NCBI GenBank assembly: GCA_019914945.1
Contig: CM034108.1
Coordinates: 11,162,280-11,226,279, forward strand
DNA: 64,000 bases
Direction of reading: 5' to 3'
Source: Typha latifolia
Lineage: Eukaryota > Streptophyta > Magnoliopsida > Poales > Typhaceae
Shown: positions 22,968 through 34,583 of the stretch, in pieces
Numbering within the stretch: the first letter of the stretch is position 1
Layout of the letters: every line of letters begins with the position of its first letter
Notes under the pieces: generated by a model
What the model was told of the DNA's origin: nothing
Seen by the model: only the letters and a program-made list of their open reading frames with translations
The model's database searches: none
Program-made: the position numbers and the translations under genes

Positions 22968-24209
22968 TGGTATGGTGACTTAATTAATTTACAAGACCAA
23001 TATAATGGCACTGGGGGTGGAACCCTTAATCTTCGCCTCGCTGCTTCAGAGTTTTCTAGCTCCAAAAGCAACAGTGGACTTGTAATTGGTTTGGCTGTTG
23101 GCGGAACTGCAGCAATTCTTACTTGCCTCGCAGTTATTTTCATCCTAGTTTGGCGACATCGGAGACAAAGGCTTCAAAGAATACCAAAGATAGCGGGAGG
23201 TGCTCTCGTGGCATTTCGGTACAGTGATCTGCAGCTTGTGACGAAGAACTTTGCAGAGAAATTGGGGGGAGGTGGCTTTGGTTCTGTTTTCAAGGGATTA
23301 TTACCTGATTCAACTGTAATAGCTGTGAAGAAGCTTGAAGGCCTTCATCAGGGAGATAAGCAGTTCCGAGCTGAAGTGAGCACGATCGGAACAATTCAGC
23401 ATCTTAACTTGGTTCGACTTCTTGGGTTTTGCTCTGGAGGAACAAGAAGGCTACTGGTGTATGAGTTCATGCCAAATGGTTCACTCGACATGCTTCTGTT
23501 TCAGAACACTCCAACGGTCTTGGACTGGAACACAAGGTACCAAATTGCTCTTGGAATCGCAAGAGGACTAGTCTATCTGCATGAGAAGTGCAGGGACTGC
23601 ATCATACACTGCGACATTAAGCCAGAGAACATTCTCTTGGATGCATCCTTTGTTCCAAAAGTTGCGGATTTCGGATTGGCGAAGCTTGTAGGCCGAGATT
23701 TCAGCCGAGTTTTAACTACACTGAGAGGAACAAGAGGTTATCTCGCACCAGAGTGGATAACCGGCGTTGCTATCACTGCAAAAGCTGATGTTTATAGCTA
23801 CGGCATGATGCTTTTCGAGATTATATCTGGCAGGAGAAACAGAGAGCAAGGGGAGGGAGGAAGAGCATCTTTCTTCCCTACACTTGCTGCAACCAAACTT
23901 ATGGAAGGGAATCTGGAGGGCTTGTTAGATCCCAGGTTAGATGGTGGTGCCAACTTTGAAGAGCTTGAAAGAGCTTGTAAAGTAGCATGCTGGTGCATTC
24001 AAGACGATGAGAGTTCTAGGCCAACAATGGGTCAAATTGTCCAAATTCTTGAGGGATTTTTGGAAGTTAACATGCCACCGATTCCACGATCTCTTCGAGT
24101 TCTTGGAGAAACTCCAGATTGCATAAATTTCTTTTCAGACATGTCATCGAATCAAAGTTCTCTGGTGCGGAGTACCACTTCCAATAGCTCTCAAACTAAA
24201 AGCATGTAG
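22968..24209 (+). pseudogene. 5'-truncated receptor-kinase fragment, copy C
   Basis: The reading frame resumes in the PAN region (WYGDL) and continues through the juxtamembrane linker, the membrane helix (GLAVGGTAAILTCLAV) and a complete non-RD kinase (GGGGFG loop, AVKK, HCD, DFG, APEW) to TAG at 24209, 413 codons in all. Signal peptide, lectin and S-locus domains are missing. There is no usable start. A stop lies two codons upstream, the ATG made at the junction (22967-22969) is in another frame, and the first in-frame ATG is inside the kinase (about 23468). It belongs to the subgroup ending KSM and keeping GTRGYLAPEW and ACWCIQ. It is probably non-functional, though it could be a donor for gene conversion. 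Confidence 0.85.
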
Positions 24210-26277
24210 GCAATCAGTTTTAATTACCCGAGGATGAGGCCCTATACGCGTCTATATACTATCTAAGTGTATTCATGTAAACTTATAAACTTCAAGCTGC
24301 TCATCATTTAATCTTCTTGCATATATTTTAGATAGTAATCACCATAAGAATCATTTGCTCTCATATGGCAGTTGTCCAGTGTGGAGTAGTGTTGCACTTA
24401 TTCTACTTTTTCTAATGCAATATGATGAAGATCCTCATTCCTACTCATTTGTAAATAATGGTTGTATCATTTTGAGTACATTCACATGTATAGAATTATC
24501 TTGATCTCAATAGACGGTACTGTATTTCCTTATGCTGCATGATGTTTGTCATTTGTTAGCTTCCCTTTGTAAAGGTGAAATAACAGCATTTCGTTTAGTA
24601 GTTAAGTTGATTTCAGCTTCGTATAGTTTCATTTTATTGTCCAGCATGATAGTGGTGAATGCCTCTGAATTTTTTTCGTTGTTATTATTGACAAATATAA
24701 TATACTAGCTTATATTCGTCTGACATATTAATTATTTCAGACTGACAGTGTTGTTATGTGTTAAGCTATAAAAGTGAGCCCAATCTGAGTTCTAACATGT
24801 AAGTAAAAGAGTACTTAGTTGACAGGGTTATCATCGAAAATTATTAATGAAGCTATATATCGCGAGCTTGCTAATGGAGGCATACTAAACCATTTGAGAT
24901 ATAGTAAACTGCATCATTATTTGTAAGAATGGAGAAAATGAACTTTCAGTTAGGATCTTCAATTTGCCGTGTAGGGAAGGGCAGGCTTTAGTCCCTGAAA
25001 CTATCATTTTCAAATTATTATTTTCTCTGTCTTTCCATTTTTTAAGTAAGAACATTATTGGAGTTCTTCAACCCCTTAGCCACAAGGTTGATTTAGTCTG
25101 TTGATCAAGAATCTAGTAGCTTTTGGCATATTTATAGAATTCTTACCTAGATAAACTGTTGGAAAGTGTTTTGAATCATAGACAGAGTAGCAGATATGTT
25201 TGTTTTTGCTTCCAGTTGAGGTTGTACATAGATGATTCTTTTTCCTCAAGTGGCATGTATCTTCTTTGATTTGTATCGAATTCAATTGCCAACTTGTTCT
25301 TTGATTTGTTCTCTTATTAGATGAACAGTATACTCTCATCACTTTTTAGTGAAATGTGTCACTGATTTAGAGGAGTTTGCTACTATTTAATTATTAGTTA
25401 TTCTATATTAGAAAATACTATTCTAAATTAGAATCAAATTATCCTTACTTTAGATTTGAAATACTATCCAAATTATTCTACACATATATAAAATTATAAT
25501 TTTATTTTCAATTTAATTAAAGTTATTTAAAAAAATCAAATATGAACCTCATATATCTCCATCCACGTATCTCATTATACTAATAACTTAATTATTTTTC
25601 TTAATTTTTCTGTTATATTTTTTCACATATCTCTTTTCGACTACCACTTGCCTATCTCATTGTATATTAATAAATATGCATTACATAATTATAAGAGAGC
25701 ACTTTCATCTAAATTTATAGATCAAATCAATGTCATTTGAGTAAATTTTTCTATACTTCTTGACTGTTTTGTGGTCACCGGCGAAGAAAGTCATCGTCCG
25801 CGTCCATAACACGCTCAAATCATAATCAATAGTCTCGAAATGTATGACTTTCTAGGCACGTTGGAATTCAATTTTTTTTTCAGCCATATGTTTGATTTAA
25901 CTAGGGAAAAAAATATAGCTTTACCGTTGCTAGAACGAACAAAGAAATTGACATCCTACAAAGCATTATATCACACCATTGATTCATTCGATCCGACGGC
26001 CCTGATCGGAGACCCGGCTATCTATAGGGGTCGTCACTCGTCCGTCCTATCCAAGTCCCCCATGTATATGAGAATTTCCGACTCTTCTTTGTGGCCATCA
26101 ACAAATTCCACAGTCCGCGCTAGGCGGAGGAAGACTTCATGCAAGAAAATAACCACATTTAAATGACCCAAAGCAATGCAAGCGCGGGTCCTGCATGTAG
26201 AAAAGTATTGTTATTGGAGCCCTTCCCTTCATAGGAGCTGCCTTCTTTCTCTCGTCCCATTTTGTTGTTTCCCAAAG
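24210..26277 (+). other. 3' flank of C and 5' flank of D
   Basis: No gene is seen. The first about 600 bases match the 3' flank of G (51211-51830). From about 25345 the sequence is the D upstream region, identical in type to that of G (about 47820-48753), with TATA-like TATCTATAGG near 26018. An 88-codon minus ORF at 25076-25342 has no recognisable domain. Confidence 0.5.
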
Positions 26278-28719
26278 ATGGTAGCTTCAAGCAATCCGTG
26301 GCGTACTTTATTATTCTTCTTCTCCGTTCTTATTCTTCTCTTCCAGCCTCCTCTCCTCCTTGCAACAGACACCATCTCTGCCAATCAATCTCTCTCGGGG
26401 ACGACCCAGAAGCTCATCTCCCAAGGTGGCAAATTTGCTCTCGGCTTCTTCCAAATAGGTAACTCTTCCCAAAATTGGTACATAGGAATATGGTACAATA
26501 CTATCTCACAGAAAACATCAGTTTGGATTGCCAATCGAGAGAACCCAATTGCAGACCCTTCCTTTTCTGAGCTCAGAATCTCTGATGATGGCAACCTTGT
26601 CCTCCTCAACCAGTCCAAGTCCATAGTTTGGTCTACAAATGCAAATATAACATCCAATTCCTCTGTTGCTGTGATCCTTCACAGTGGAAATCTTGTTTTG
26701 AGAGATGGGTATGACAGTTCTAAGGTTTTCTGGCAAAGTATAGACCACCCAACAAATACTTGGCTCCCTGGATCCAAGCTTGGGCTCAACAAGGCGAGTG
26801 GAGTTGATCAGAGGCTTATTTCTTGGAAGAATTCAGAAGACCCAGCTCCCGGGATCTTCTCCCTTGAGCTGGACCCAAATGGGACTAGCCAATACTTCAT
26901 ACAATGGAACAAAACTAGGGACTATTGGACTAGTGGGACTTGGAATGGCCAAATCTTTAGCTCGGTCCCAGAGATGACAGCGGGTTATAACTACGACTTC
27001 CAGTTTGTGAACAATTCAGAAGAGAGCTACTTCACGTACTCTGTTAAAGATGACTCAATCACCTCCAGATTTGTCATGGATATCTCTGGCCAAATCAAGC
27101 AGTTAACTTGGATTGAGACTTCACAGGAATGGATACAGTTCTGGTCCCAGCCTAAAGCTCAGTGTGATGTTTATGCTTTATGTGGGCCTTTTGGAAGCTG
27201 TAATGAGATTGCATTACCCAACTGCAACTGCTTAAAGGGATTCAGCGAAAGGGATGCAAGTGGTTGGGCTTTGAGTGATCACAGTGGGGGATGTGTAAGG
27301 AATTCTCCATTGCGATGCAGCATTAAACATTCTGGGATGAAGACGGGGAAGGATAAGTTTTATACTATGGATAGTGTGAGATTGCCTGATAATTCTCAGA
27401 GTTCAGATGCTAGGACTGCTGAAGACTGTGAATTGGCTTGCCTAAGCAACTGCTCTTGTACTGCCTACTCCTATGCCAGTGGATGCTCTCTATGGTATGG
27501 TGACTTACTTAATTTACAAGACCAATATAATGGCACTGGGGGAGGAACTCTTAACCTTCGCCTCGCTGCTTCAGAGTTTCCTAGTTCCAAGAGCAACGGT
27601 GGACTTGTAATTGGTTCGGCTGTTGGTGGAACTTCAGCAATTCTTACTTGCCTCGCAGTTATTTTCATCCTAGTTTGGCGACATCGGAGACAAAGGCTTC
27701 AAAGAATAACAAAGACAACCGGAGGTGCTCTGGTTGCATTTCGGTACAGCGATCTGCAGCTTGTGACAAAGAACTTTGCGGAGAAATTGGGGGGAGGTGG
27801 CTTTGGTTCTGTTTTCAAGGGATTATTACCTGATTCAACTGTAATAGCTGTGAAGAAGCTTGATGGGCTTCATCAGGGAGAGAAGCAGTTCCGAGCCGAA
27901 GTGAGCACGATTGGAATAATTCAGCATCTTAACTTGGTTCGACTTCTTGGTTTTTGCTCTGGAGGAACAAGAAGGCTACTGGTGTATGAGTACATGCCAA
28001 ATGGTTCACTAGACAAGCAGCTATTTCAGAACACTCCGACGGTCTTGGACTGGAACACAAGGTACCAAATTGCTCTTGGAATCGGAAGAGGACTAGTCTA
28101 TCTGCATGAGAAGTGCAGGGACTGCATCATACACTGCGACATTAAGCCGGAGAACATTCTCTTGGATGCATCTTTTATTCCAAAAGTGGCTGATTTCGGA
28201 TTGGCGAAGCTTGTAGGCCGAGATTTCAGCCGAGTTTTAACTACACTGAGAGGAACAATAGGCTATCTCGCGCCGGAGTGGATAACCGGTGTGGCTATCA
28301 CTGCGAAAGCTGATGTTTATAGCTATGGCATGATGCTTTTCGAGATTATATCAGGCAGGAGAAACACAGAGCAAGGGGAGGGAGGGAGAGCATCTTTCTT
28401 TCCTACACTTGCTGCAACCAAACTTATTGAAGGGAATCTAGAGGGCTTGCTAGATCCCAGGTTAGATGGTGATGCCAACTTTGAAGAACTTGAAAGAGCT
28501 TGTAAAGTGGCATGTTGGAGCATTCAAGATGATGAGAGTTCTAGGCCAACAATGGGTCAAATTGTCCAAATCTTAGAGGGATTTCTTGAAGTTAACACGC
28601 CACCGATTCCACGATCTCTTCGAGATCTTGGAGAGAGTCCAGATTACATAAATTTCTTTTCAGATATGTCATCGAATCAAAGTTCTCCTATGCGGAGCGA
28701 CGCTTCCACTAGCTCTTAA
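26278..28719 (+). CDS. G-type lectin S-receptor-like kinase, copy D: G/A chimera
   Basis: An 813-residue single-exon receptor kinase with the layout of A: signal peptide 1-29, lectin, S-locus, EGF from C296, PAN, helix about 442-466, kinase with Lys526, HCD 619-621 and DFG 639-641. The first about 1200 bases and the upstream region match G (for example VILHSGNLVLRDGYDSS and FSSVPEMTAGYNYDF). From about 27487 on it matches A (GGTSAIL, ITKTTGGA, GTIGYLAPEW, terminal TAA after ASTSS). It therefore joins the receptor part of one gene to the membrane and kinase part of another at the duplication junction. An in-frame ATG at 26176 would add 34 residues; the conserved MVASSNP start is preferred. The frame is fully open and all kinase motifs are present, so it is probably functional if the assembly is right. 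Confidence 0.93.
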   Translation: MVASSNPWRTLLFFFSVLILLFQPPLLLATDTISANQSLSGTTQKLISQGGKFALGFFQIGNSSQNWYIGIWYNTISQKTSVWIANRENPIADPSFSELRISDDGNLVLLNQSKSIVWSTNANITSNSSVAVILHSGNLVLRDGYDSSKVFWQSIDHPTNTWLPGSKLGLNKASGVDQRLISWKNSEDPAPGIFSLELDPNGTSQYFIQWNKTRDYWTSGTWNGQIFSSVPEMTAGYNYDFQFVNNSEESYFTYSVKDDSITSRFVMDISGQIKQLTWIETSQEWIQFWSQPKAQCDVYALCGPFGSCNEIALPNCNCLKGFSERDASGWALSDHSGGCVRNSPLRCSIKHSGMKTGKDKFYTMDSVRLPDNSQSSDARTAEDCELACLSNCSCTAYSYASGCSLWYGDLLNLQDQYNGTGGGTLNLRLAASEFPSSKSNGGLVIGSAVGGTSAILTCLAVIFILVWRHRRQRLQRITKTTGGALVAFRYSDLQLVTKNFAEKLGGGGFGSVFKGLLPDSTVIAVKKLDGLHQGEKQFRAEVSTIGIIQHLNLVRLLGFCSGGTRRLLVYEYMPNGSLDKQLFQNTPTVLDWNTRYQIALGIGRGLVYLHEKCRDCIIHCDIKPENILLDASFIPKVADFGLAKLVGRDFSRVLTTLRGTIGYLAPEWITGVAITAKADVYSYGMMLFEIISGRRNTEQGEGGRASFFPTLAATKLIEGNLEGLLDPRLDGDANFEELERACKVACWSIQDDESSRPTMGQIVQILEGFLEVNTPPIPRSLRDLGESPDYINFFSDMSSNQSSPMRSDASTSS

Positions 28720-29849
28720 GCTAAAAGCCTGTAGAGCGTAGACAATCTGTTTTCGTATTCGAGGACGAGGTCCAATATATATCTATATACTATCTGAATA
28801 AGTGTATTGATATTAAATTATAAACTTCAAGCTGCCCATCATGTAAGCTTCTTCCATATTGTTAGCTAGTGGTCACCAGAAGAATATATATCACTTGGAG
28901 AGTAGTGTAACACTTGTTGTACTTTCTCTAATGCAATATGATGAAGATCCTCATCAGTACTAATTTGCAAATAATGGTTGTATCATTTTGAGTACATTCA
29001 CATGTGTAGAATTATCTTGATCTCAGTAGTCGGTGCTGTAGTTCCTTTTGCTGCATGATGTTTGTCATCTGTTAACTTCTCTTTGTAAAAGAGTAATAAC
29101 AGCATTTTGTTTAGTAGTTAAGTTGACTTCAGTTTCTTATAGTTTCATTTAATTGCCCTGCTTGATAGTGGTGAATACCTCTGATTTTATTCATCGTTCA
29201 TATTGACAAATATAATACTAGCTTTTATTCTTCGCCGTTTTAATTGTTTATATTATTACTTGTGCTGAATATTATCAGTTATAGATATTATAACTTGTTT
29301 ATATTATTGGAAATTATTACTTATGCTAGTTTATAGATTAGATAAAGGGTGTAATGGTAAACATATTCTTGTCTCTTCTTTTCTTTCCTTGAACTAAATA
29401 GAGTATATTTATATTTCTCTTCTCGTCTATTAGTTACATCCAAACAAAATGAAATAGAGTTATTTTCCATCTTTTCTCGTTCCATTTCTCTCATATTCTC
29501 TCTATCTAAATAGAGTGTTAATAAGAAAGCAAAACGAGCCCAAGTACTTAGTTCATGCTTATTTAAGATTATCTTTTTCTCTATTCTAGATTAGAAAACA
29601 CTATTCTAAATTAAAAAAAATAGTCATCATATTATTCCTGTTTTAGATTTGAAATATGAGAGTTGTTCTAAAAACAGGAGATATATTTGAGGTTGCACTG
29701 TTTCTCCATTTTATGTTTGCATTATAAATACCTATTTCACTATTTTTTGATCGATTTGTTTTGTCATACTTTTTAAAAATTTCTCACAATTACACATGAG
29801 AAAGAATTGAATAATTATATTATACCTATTTTTAAGGTGTTTTTCTCTA
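28720..29849 (+). other. 3' flank of gene D
   Basis: Non-coding. It is essentially identical to 6242-7371, with AT-rich polyadenylation-like sequence and no gene. Confidence 0.6.
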
Positions 29850-29858
29850 AACATTACA

Positions 29859-30620
29859 GGCAAATACTTCAATGCACCTTTAAAAATTATAATCTTAATC
29901 CAACGGCTATAATAGCCAGTTTTCATACCCGGTACCGATTTTTTTTCGGTACCGGTTCTAAAACCACATTACGTAAGAAAAAGAGTATATTAGTTAAGAA
30001 GATTAATTACGTGTGCCTAACTTCCCAATTTTCTTGTTATACCCTTGAAGATCTAATGGTCATCAAAGTGATTGATAAACAATTAATTTTACGGAAGAAG
30101 CGCTCTACACGTTTTTTTTTTTTTCTTCCGTTAAGATTTCTCTCTTAAATATAATTATGCCTTAATTATAGGAGATATCATTTAATATTAAATAATTTAA
30201 ATTTGATTATTTGGAGATAAACTTCAATTTAAATATAATTCTCTATCTCTATCTATTAAAATTTAATTTAAATCAATCTTAAACTAATGGGAGATATATG
30301 TAAATAATAAAAAATAATTAAAAAGATAAAATGTAATTAAATTTTCATCAAGTTAATTTTAAAAGACATCAATACCATTATTTTGATATATATATATATA
30401 TATATTACTCTCAGTTAATGATATATATGTCTTTTACTTAATAAAATATTAAGATAATATAATTGTTAAAAAATAATGTGCAAGATTATATATCTAAAAA
30501 AAATTACCTGCTAAACCGGTAATATCTTTCATTCCTATTATACCCTTAAAAATCTTAACCGTTAGATCTTCATTAAATTGATTGATAAAGAATTAATTCT
30601 ATTGCATGGAAGAAACCCTC
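29859..30620. mobile_element. Mutator-like element (unit 2 copy)
   Basis: Duplicate of 7381-8136 with the same AACATTACA flanks (29850-29858 and 30621-30629). It differs mainly in homopolymer lengths, including the loop of the CCGGTACCGA hairpin near 29929-29955, and at one CAG site near 30414. Confidence 0.65.
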
Positions 30621-30977
30621 AACATTACATAGAAAAAAAACCAAAGTTCTAAAAATACATATTCTCTCAGTGTCATACTCCCATTTTAATGCGACAACTT
30701 TAATGAGCGAATTATTTGAAGGCATACTTCATTTCAAAAGAGATACGCAATTGATAACATTCATTGCTATTTTAAAAATACTTAACCAATCACATTGAGA
30801 AACACATGCATCATGATCCTAATATAATCTTTATTACTCTGCTAGCATTGCAACAGTCCATATCTTTCTCAATAGTATAGTTTAAGTGCACAAGAGCAAG
30901 ACTAGGAACCCTAGTTGTTGTTGTCTTCCCTTCCCATTGAGCGCTAATCTTTATCCTTAATTTTCCTTCATAAATTT

Positions 30978-32877
30978 TGTAAGACTCGCACCAAATACGT
31001 GCCCCTCACATGAGTAGAACTCACGTGATTACTACATGACTTACTGATCAATATTTCGACACAATATATAAGATAAAAACTCATATTTCTATAAATACTA
31101 CAGATTTAAGAAGCCCATAACACCAATGCCACAATATACCCAAAATAAATATCCATAAAAATATAAATCAAGCCCATGTAGGAGCTACAAATTATTTAGC
31201 TTAATTTACATAAATAGAATAAAATAAAAAATAGAAGATTAAATAAGATTAGTGGTGCTAACGCACATGATCATGCCCAACAAATATGCGTAGAAATCAT
31301 GACACGCGAAATCTTACCGAATAGCAAAATAAGATTAGCATACACTATGTGCAACAATAACAATAAGAAAAATGTATACACATGCATGATGTAAATGTGA
31401 TGATATCATAACGTAAGTTATTTCATTCTCTACACTACTCCTAGATTATAAAAGTTTTACTTGCTTGAATCGCTTTCCTAATACTAGTTGTCACTGCTTT
31501 ACATGATCATCCTCATAGGGTACGAAGTCCGCCTCAATAAAGAAAGTAATAAAAAAGCATAAGCACTAATACCTCCCACCGATTAATTAAATTACTCTAC
31601 TAACGTTCACTATAGGCTTAGGTAGGTCCATCTACGAATTCTTATATTTATTAATTGGGTTGAGATAGCATAGTCGTACCAAGGCCTAACACGTTTTAAA
31701 AAGTAATTAAAATAATTTACCTTGAATTAACATTTCACTAATTATTATTGATTTAAAGTAAATCACATAGGCAACATTTAATTATTTTGCTTCGTTAAAT
31801 AAGACAATCTACTTAATACAATGTCCCTACAATAATCTATATTAATTCTCCAACACAAGCAATTAATACAAATACACCTAGATCTTTTAACCAAAATGTA
31901 ATGGACCACAATAAATCCCAATTATGAGTTACTTGTAATGCCACTCTTAGGCCATAGTCGGATTTATTAAAACTAATTTACAATAATGATATGACTAACA
32001 AGCAACCCTCTAAGATAATTAAATATATTTATGTTGACATAGATAATTAAATAAAGGATTTGAAAATAGATTAAAATCAATTGATCTATTTAGGTCAGCC
32101 CAAAAACCACCCACTAAGTTTTGGACCCGAAGCCCAAATTATCTAATAAATCCACTTGGGCCAGGCAACACCCACAAACTTGGGCCAGGCTGCCACCATA
32201 ACTTGCCCTCCAAGTAAAGCTAAAAATAGACTAGACCCAACCTAAACGTCTCATGACTCAACCAAGTGTAGAAAATAGCTATGTAGAAATTCAAATGGGG
32301 GAGGAGCAGCCGATGATCGACCACAACCTAGCTGACCGCATCGACACTCTCCCCTTGACAAGTAGAAGCTAGCCGAGGGGAAGCCTAGCTGCCAGAGGTG
32401 GTCAGCAGCGAGAATCTACCTTGCTTTGGCTGCCCGGTGGCTCTATCCACGAGGGCGCCGAAGGAAGCCACCGAGGGCATCCTCGCGAAGAGGGGAAGCT
32501 CACCGAATTGATGCGACAAGGCACGAAGCCACCGGCTGGCCGAATCACAGCGAGAGCGAGAGGAGGAAACATTAGTGGAAAAAACTCAAATTAATTAACT
32601 GATTGTAAATCAGACTTATTTAGAAAATGAGGGAGCTTTGATGCATCGATCCACGGGGTCAGCAATTCTGTGGCGCTCTGGCATGATGGAAAGAAGAAAG
32701 AGGGAACACCAGCTGCACGCGAGGAGAAGGAAAGATAAAGAAAAAAAACGAAAAGGAAGGAGAGAGAGAAAAAGAAAGAGACAGGGGAAGAGAGAAAAGG
32801 GGCGCATATTAGTGCCTTTAAGCTCGGCGCACATGTCGGGCACGTGTGCACCATTTTTTTTTTTTTTTGATGTTACA
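30978..32877. mobile_element. Solo-LTR-like element (unit 2 copy, internally deleted form)
   Basis: Duplicate of 8494-10393, with AATTT at 30973-30977 and 32878-32882. Non-coding. Confidence 0.65.
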
Positions 32878-32964
32878 AATTTTGTGTTCTTGTAAGTATC
32901 AAATACTTGTTCAACATTAGTTTTCGTCATCACTAATCATTCATCTCATTTCTAATAAACCCTA

Positions 32965-33041
<77 letters not shown>

Positions 33042-34583
33042 CCCTCAACAATCTTCTTTGTTCATCTCATTTATAGTAAATCATTAACCTTTATTCCTAA
33101 AATTCTTAGCAATCTTCTTCGTTCATTTCATTATCAACATAAATTTTGATTTGTCTTATTCTTGTCTTCCATACGTTCTCTAGTTATAGTCACATGATAA
33201 ACCCTTTTAAATTCACATAGGGTTGCAATTAAGTCAATCCTTAGGTTTTACGTTAATATTTTATATTTTTATGCACCCACGTAATTTGTTGCGTAACTCA
33301 TTAGATACGAACGTAAATTGCTAGCAACTTACGTAATTACATGGATATATATATCTAAATAATTCTATAGGTACCTATGTAATTACCTATGTAATTTCAT
33401 ATAGACTAGTGTAACCGGTTAACTATCAACATAATTTGGTAGGCCCCACCTTATTCGCTAAGGTCTTCTAGATACCGGCGTAATAATACATAAATAAACG
33501 TAAGACCTTTAATATTCCTTGTTTTAATAGTTAATATATTTTACATATAAAACCAATTATAATTTTATTCTTAATTTGACTAAAATTATTTTAAAATTTC
33601 TCACTGCTCTCTCGCTCTCACCACTCACATATCTCATTCTACAAACTAAAAATTCTCGCTAGCTCATTTTTTTTTTATTCAATACCATATATCTCTTCTC
33701 TCCTATTATCTACCTATCTTATTATATATTTACAAATATGCATTACATTCTTACAAATATACTTTGTATATCAAATCAATGTCATTTGATTTAATTTTTT
33801 TTGACCGTTCCTGTAATCATGCGAATAGAAAGTGCCTGTAACACGCTCAAATCATGGTAAACATTCTCATGTTGGTCTTTAATTTTTCCTGTCAAATGTT
33901 TGATTTAATGAGGAAAAAAGTTCTCTTTATCTTCGCCAAAAAGGACCAGGAAATTGACGTTCTAAGAAGCGTTACATCAGACCGTTCATTTATTCGATCT
34001 AACAGTCGGGAACGGAGAAACACAGCAGAAGGAATGACTTCATGCAACCCAGGAATTTGACAATCCGAAGACAATCAGAAAAGCATGCGTGGGTCCAGCA
34101 TTTGGAAGTCTTATTATTGGTGGAGCACTTGTTGGGTTTCATTCGAGACTTACCTCTAGATAGGATTCTCTTCAACAAAGGAAGAAGGAATTTGTGGCTT
34201 CCAGAGTTGATTAAGAATAGAAATATTATGTTTCACCTTTCACCCCCTGTGTCTTTATGAATTTATGATTCACATCTTATCTTTTGCATTTACATTAGGA
34301 AACTCGGGTTTTGAATAACTTTTCGATTTTTTTTTTTTTTTTTAAATATCTTTTCCTATATCTCTAAAGGGTACTTTAGAAAATCTAAATGGAATATTCT
34401 TTTTTCTGATATATAAAAAATATATATAGTCCAATACATCACAGAGTAACTGTAAATTCATGAAAATATAGGGAGTAAAATGAAAAACTTCTCCAGATAG
34501 CTATATATTATATTCCTGCATCCTGACAATTTAATATAATGGCCATCTTCTTCCTTCTCTCCTCCCAGTTTGTTTCCCCGAAG
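32878..34583 (+). promoter_or_regulatory. Intergenic region and 5' flank of gene E
   Basis: Duplicate of the B upstream region. It has an (AT)n tract at 32968-33039, an ACGTAA-rich stretch, and a TATA-like run at about 34410-34429, about 155 bases before the E start. No gene is seen. Confidence 0.45.

Larger units (their letters stand above)
5002..27480 (+). repeat. Tandem duplication unit 1 (about 22.48 kb)
   Basis: From the middle of gene A to the middle of gene D this segment repeats almost perfectly as unit 2. The spacing is constant: A to D stop codons 22478, C to F ends 22475, D to G starts 22476. It contains the 3' half of A, the A downstream region with a Mutator-like element and an LTR, gene B, a copia element, another LTR, fragment C and the 5' half of D. 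Unit 1 versus unit 2 differences are mostly short indels, homopolymer lengths and changes at CAG/CTG. The boundary is placed within a blurred interval of about 150 bp. Confidence 0.9.

Noticed and set aside
23091..23093. Apparent start of fragment C at MAVGG
   Set aside because: The codon is TTG, not ATG, and homology extends upstream to 22968 in the same frame. The same applies to the apparent starts at 45566 (TTG), 50326 (GTG) and 14321 (GTG).
25076..25342. 88-codon minus-strand ORF, repeated at 47551-47817
   Set aside because: It is identical only because of the recent duplication. I see no family resemblance or conserved start context.
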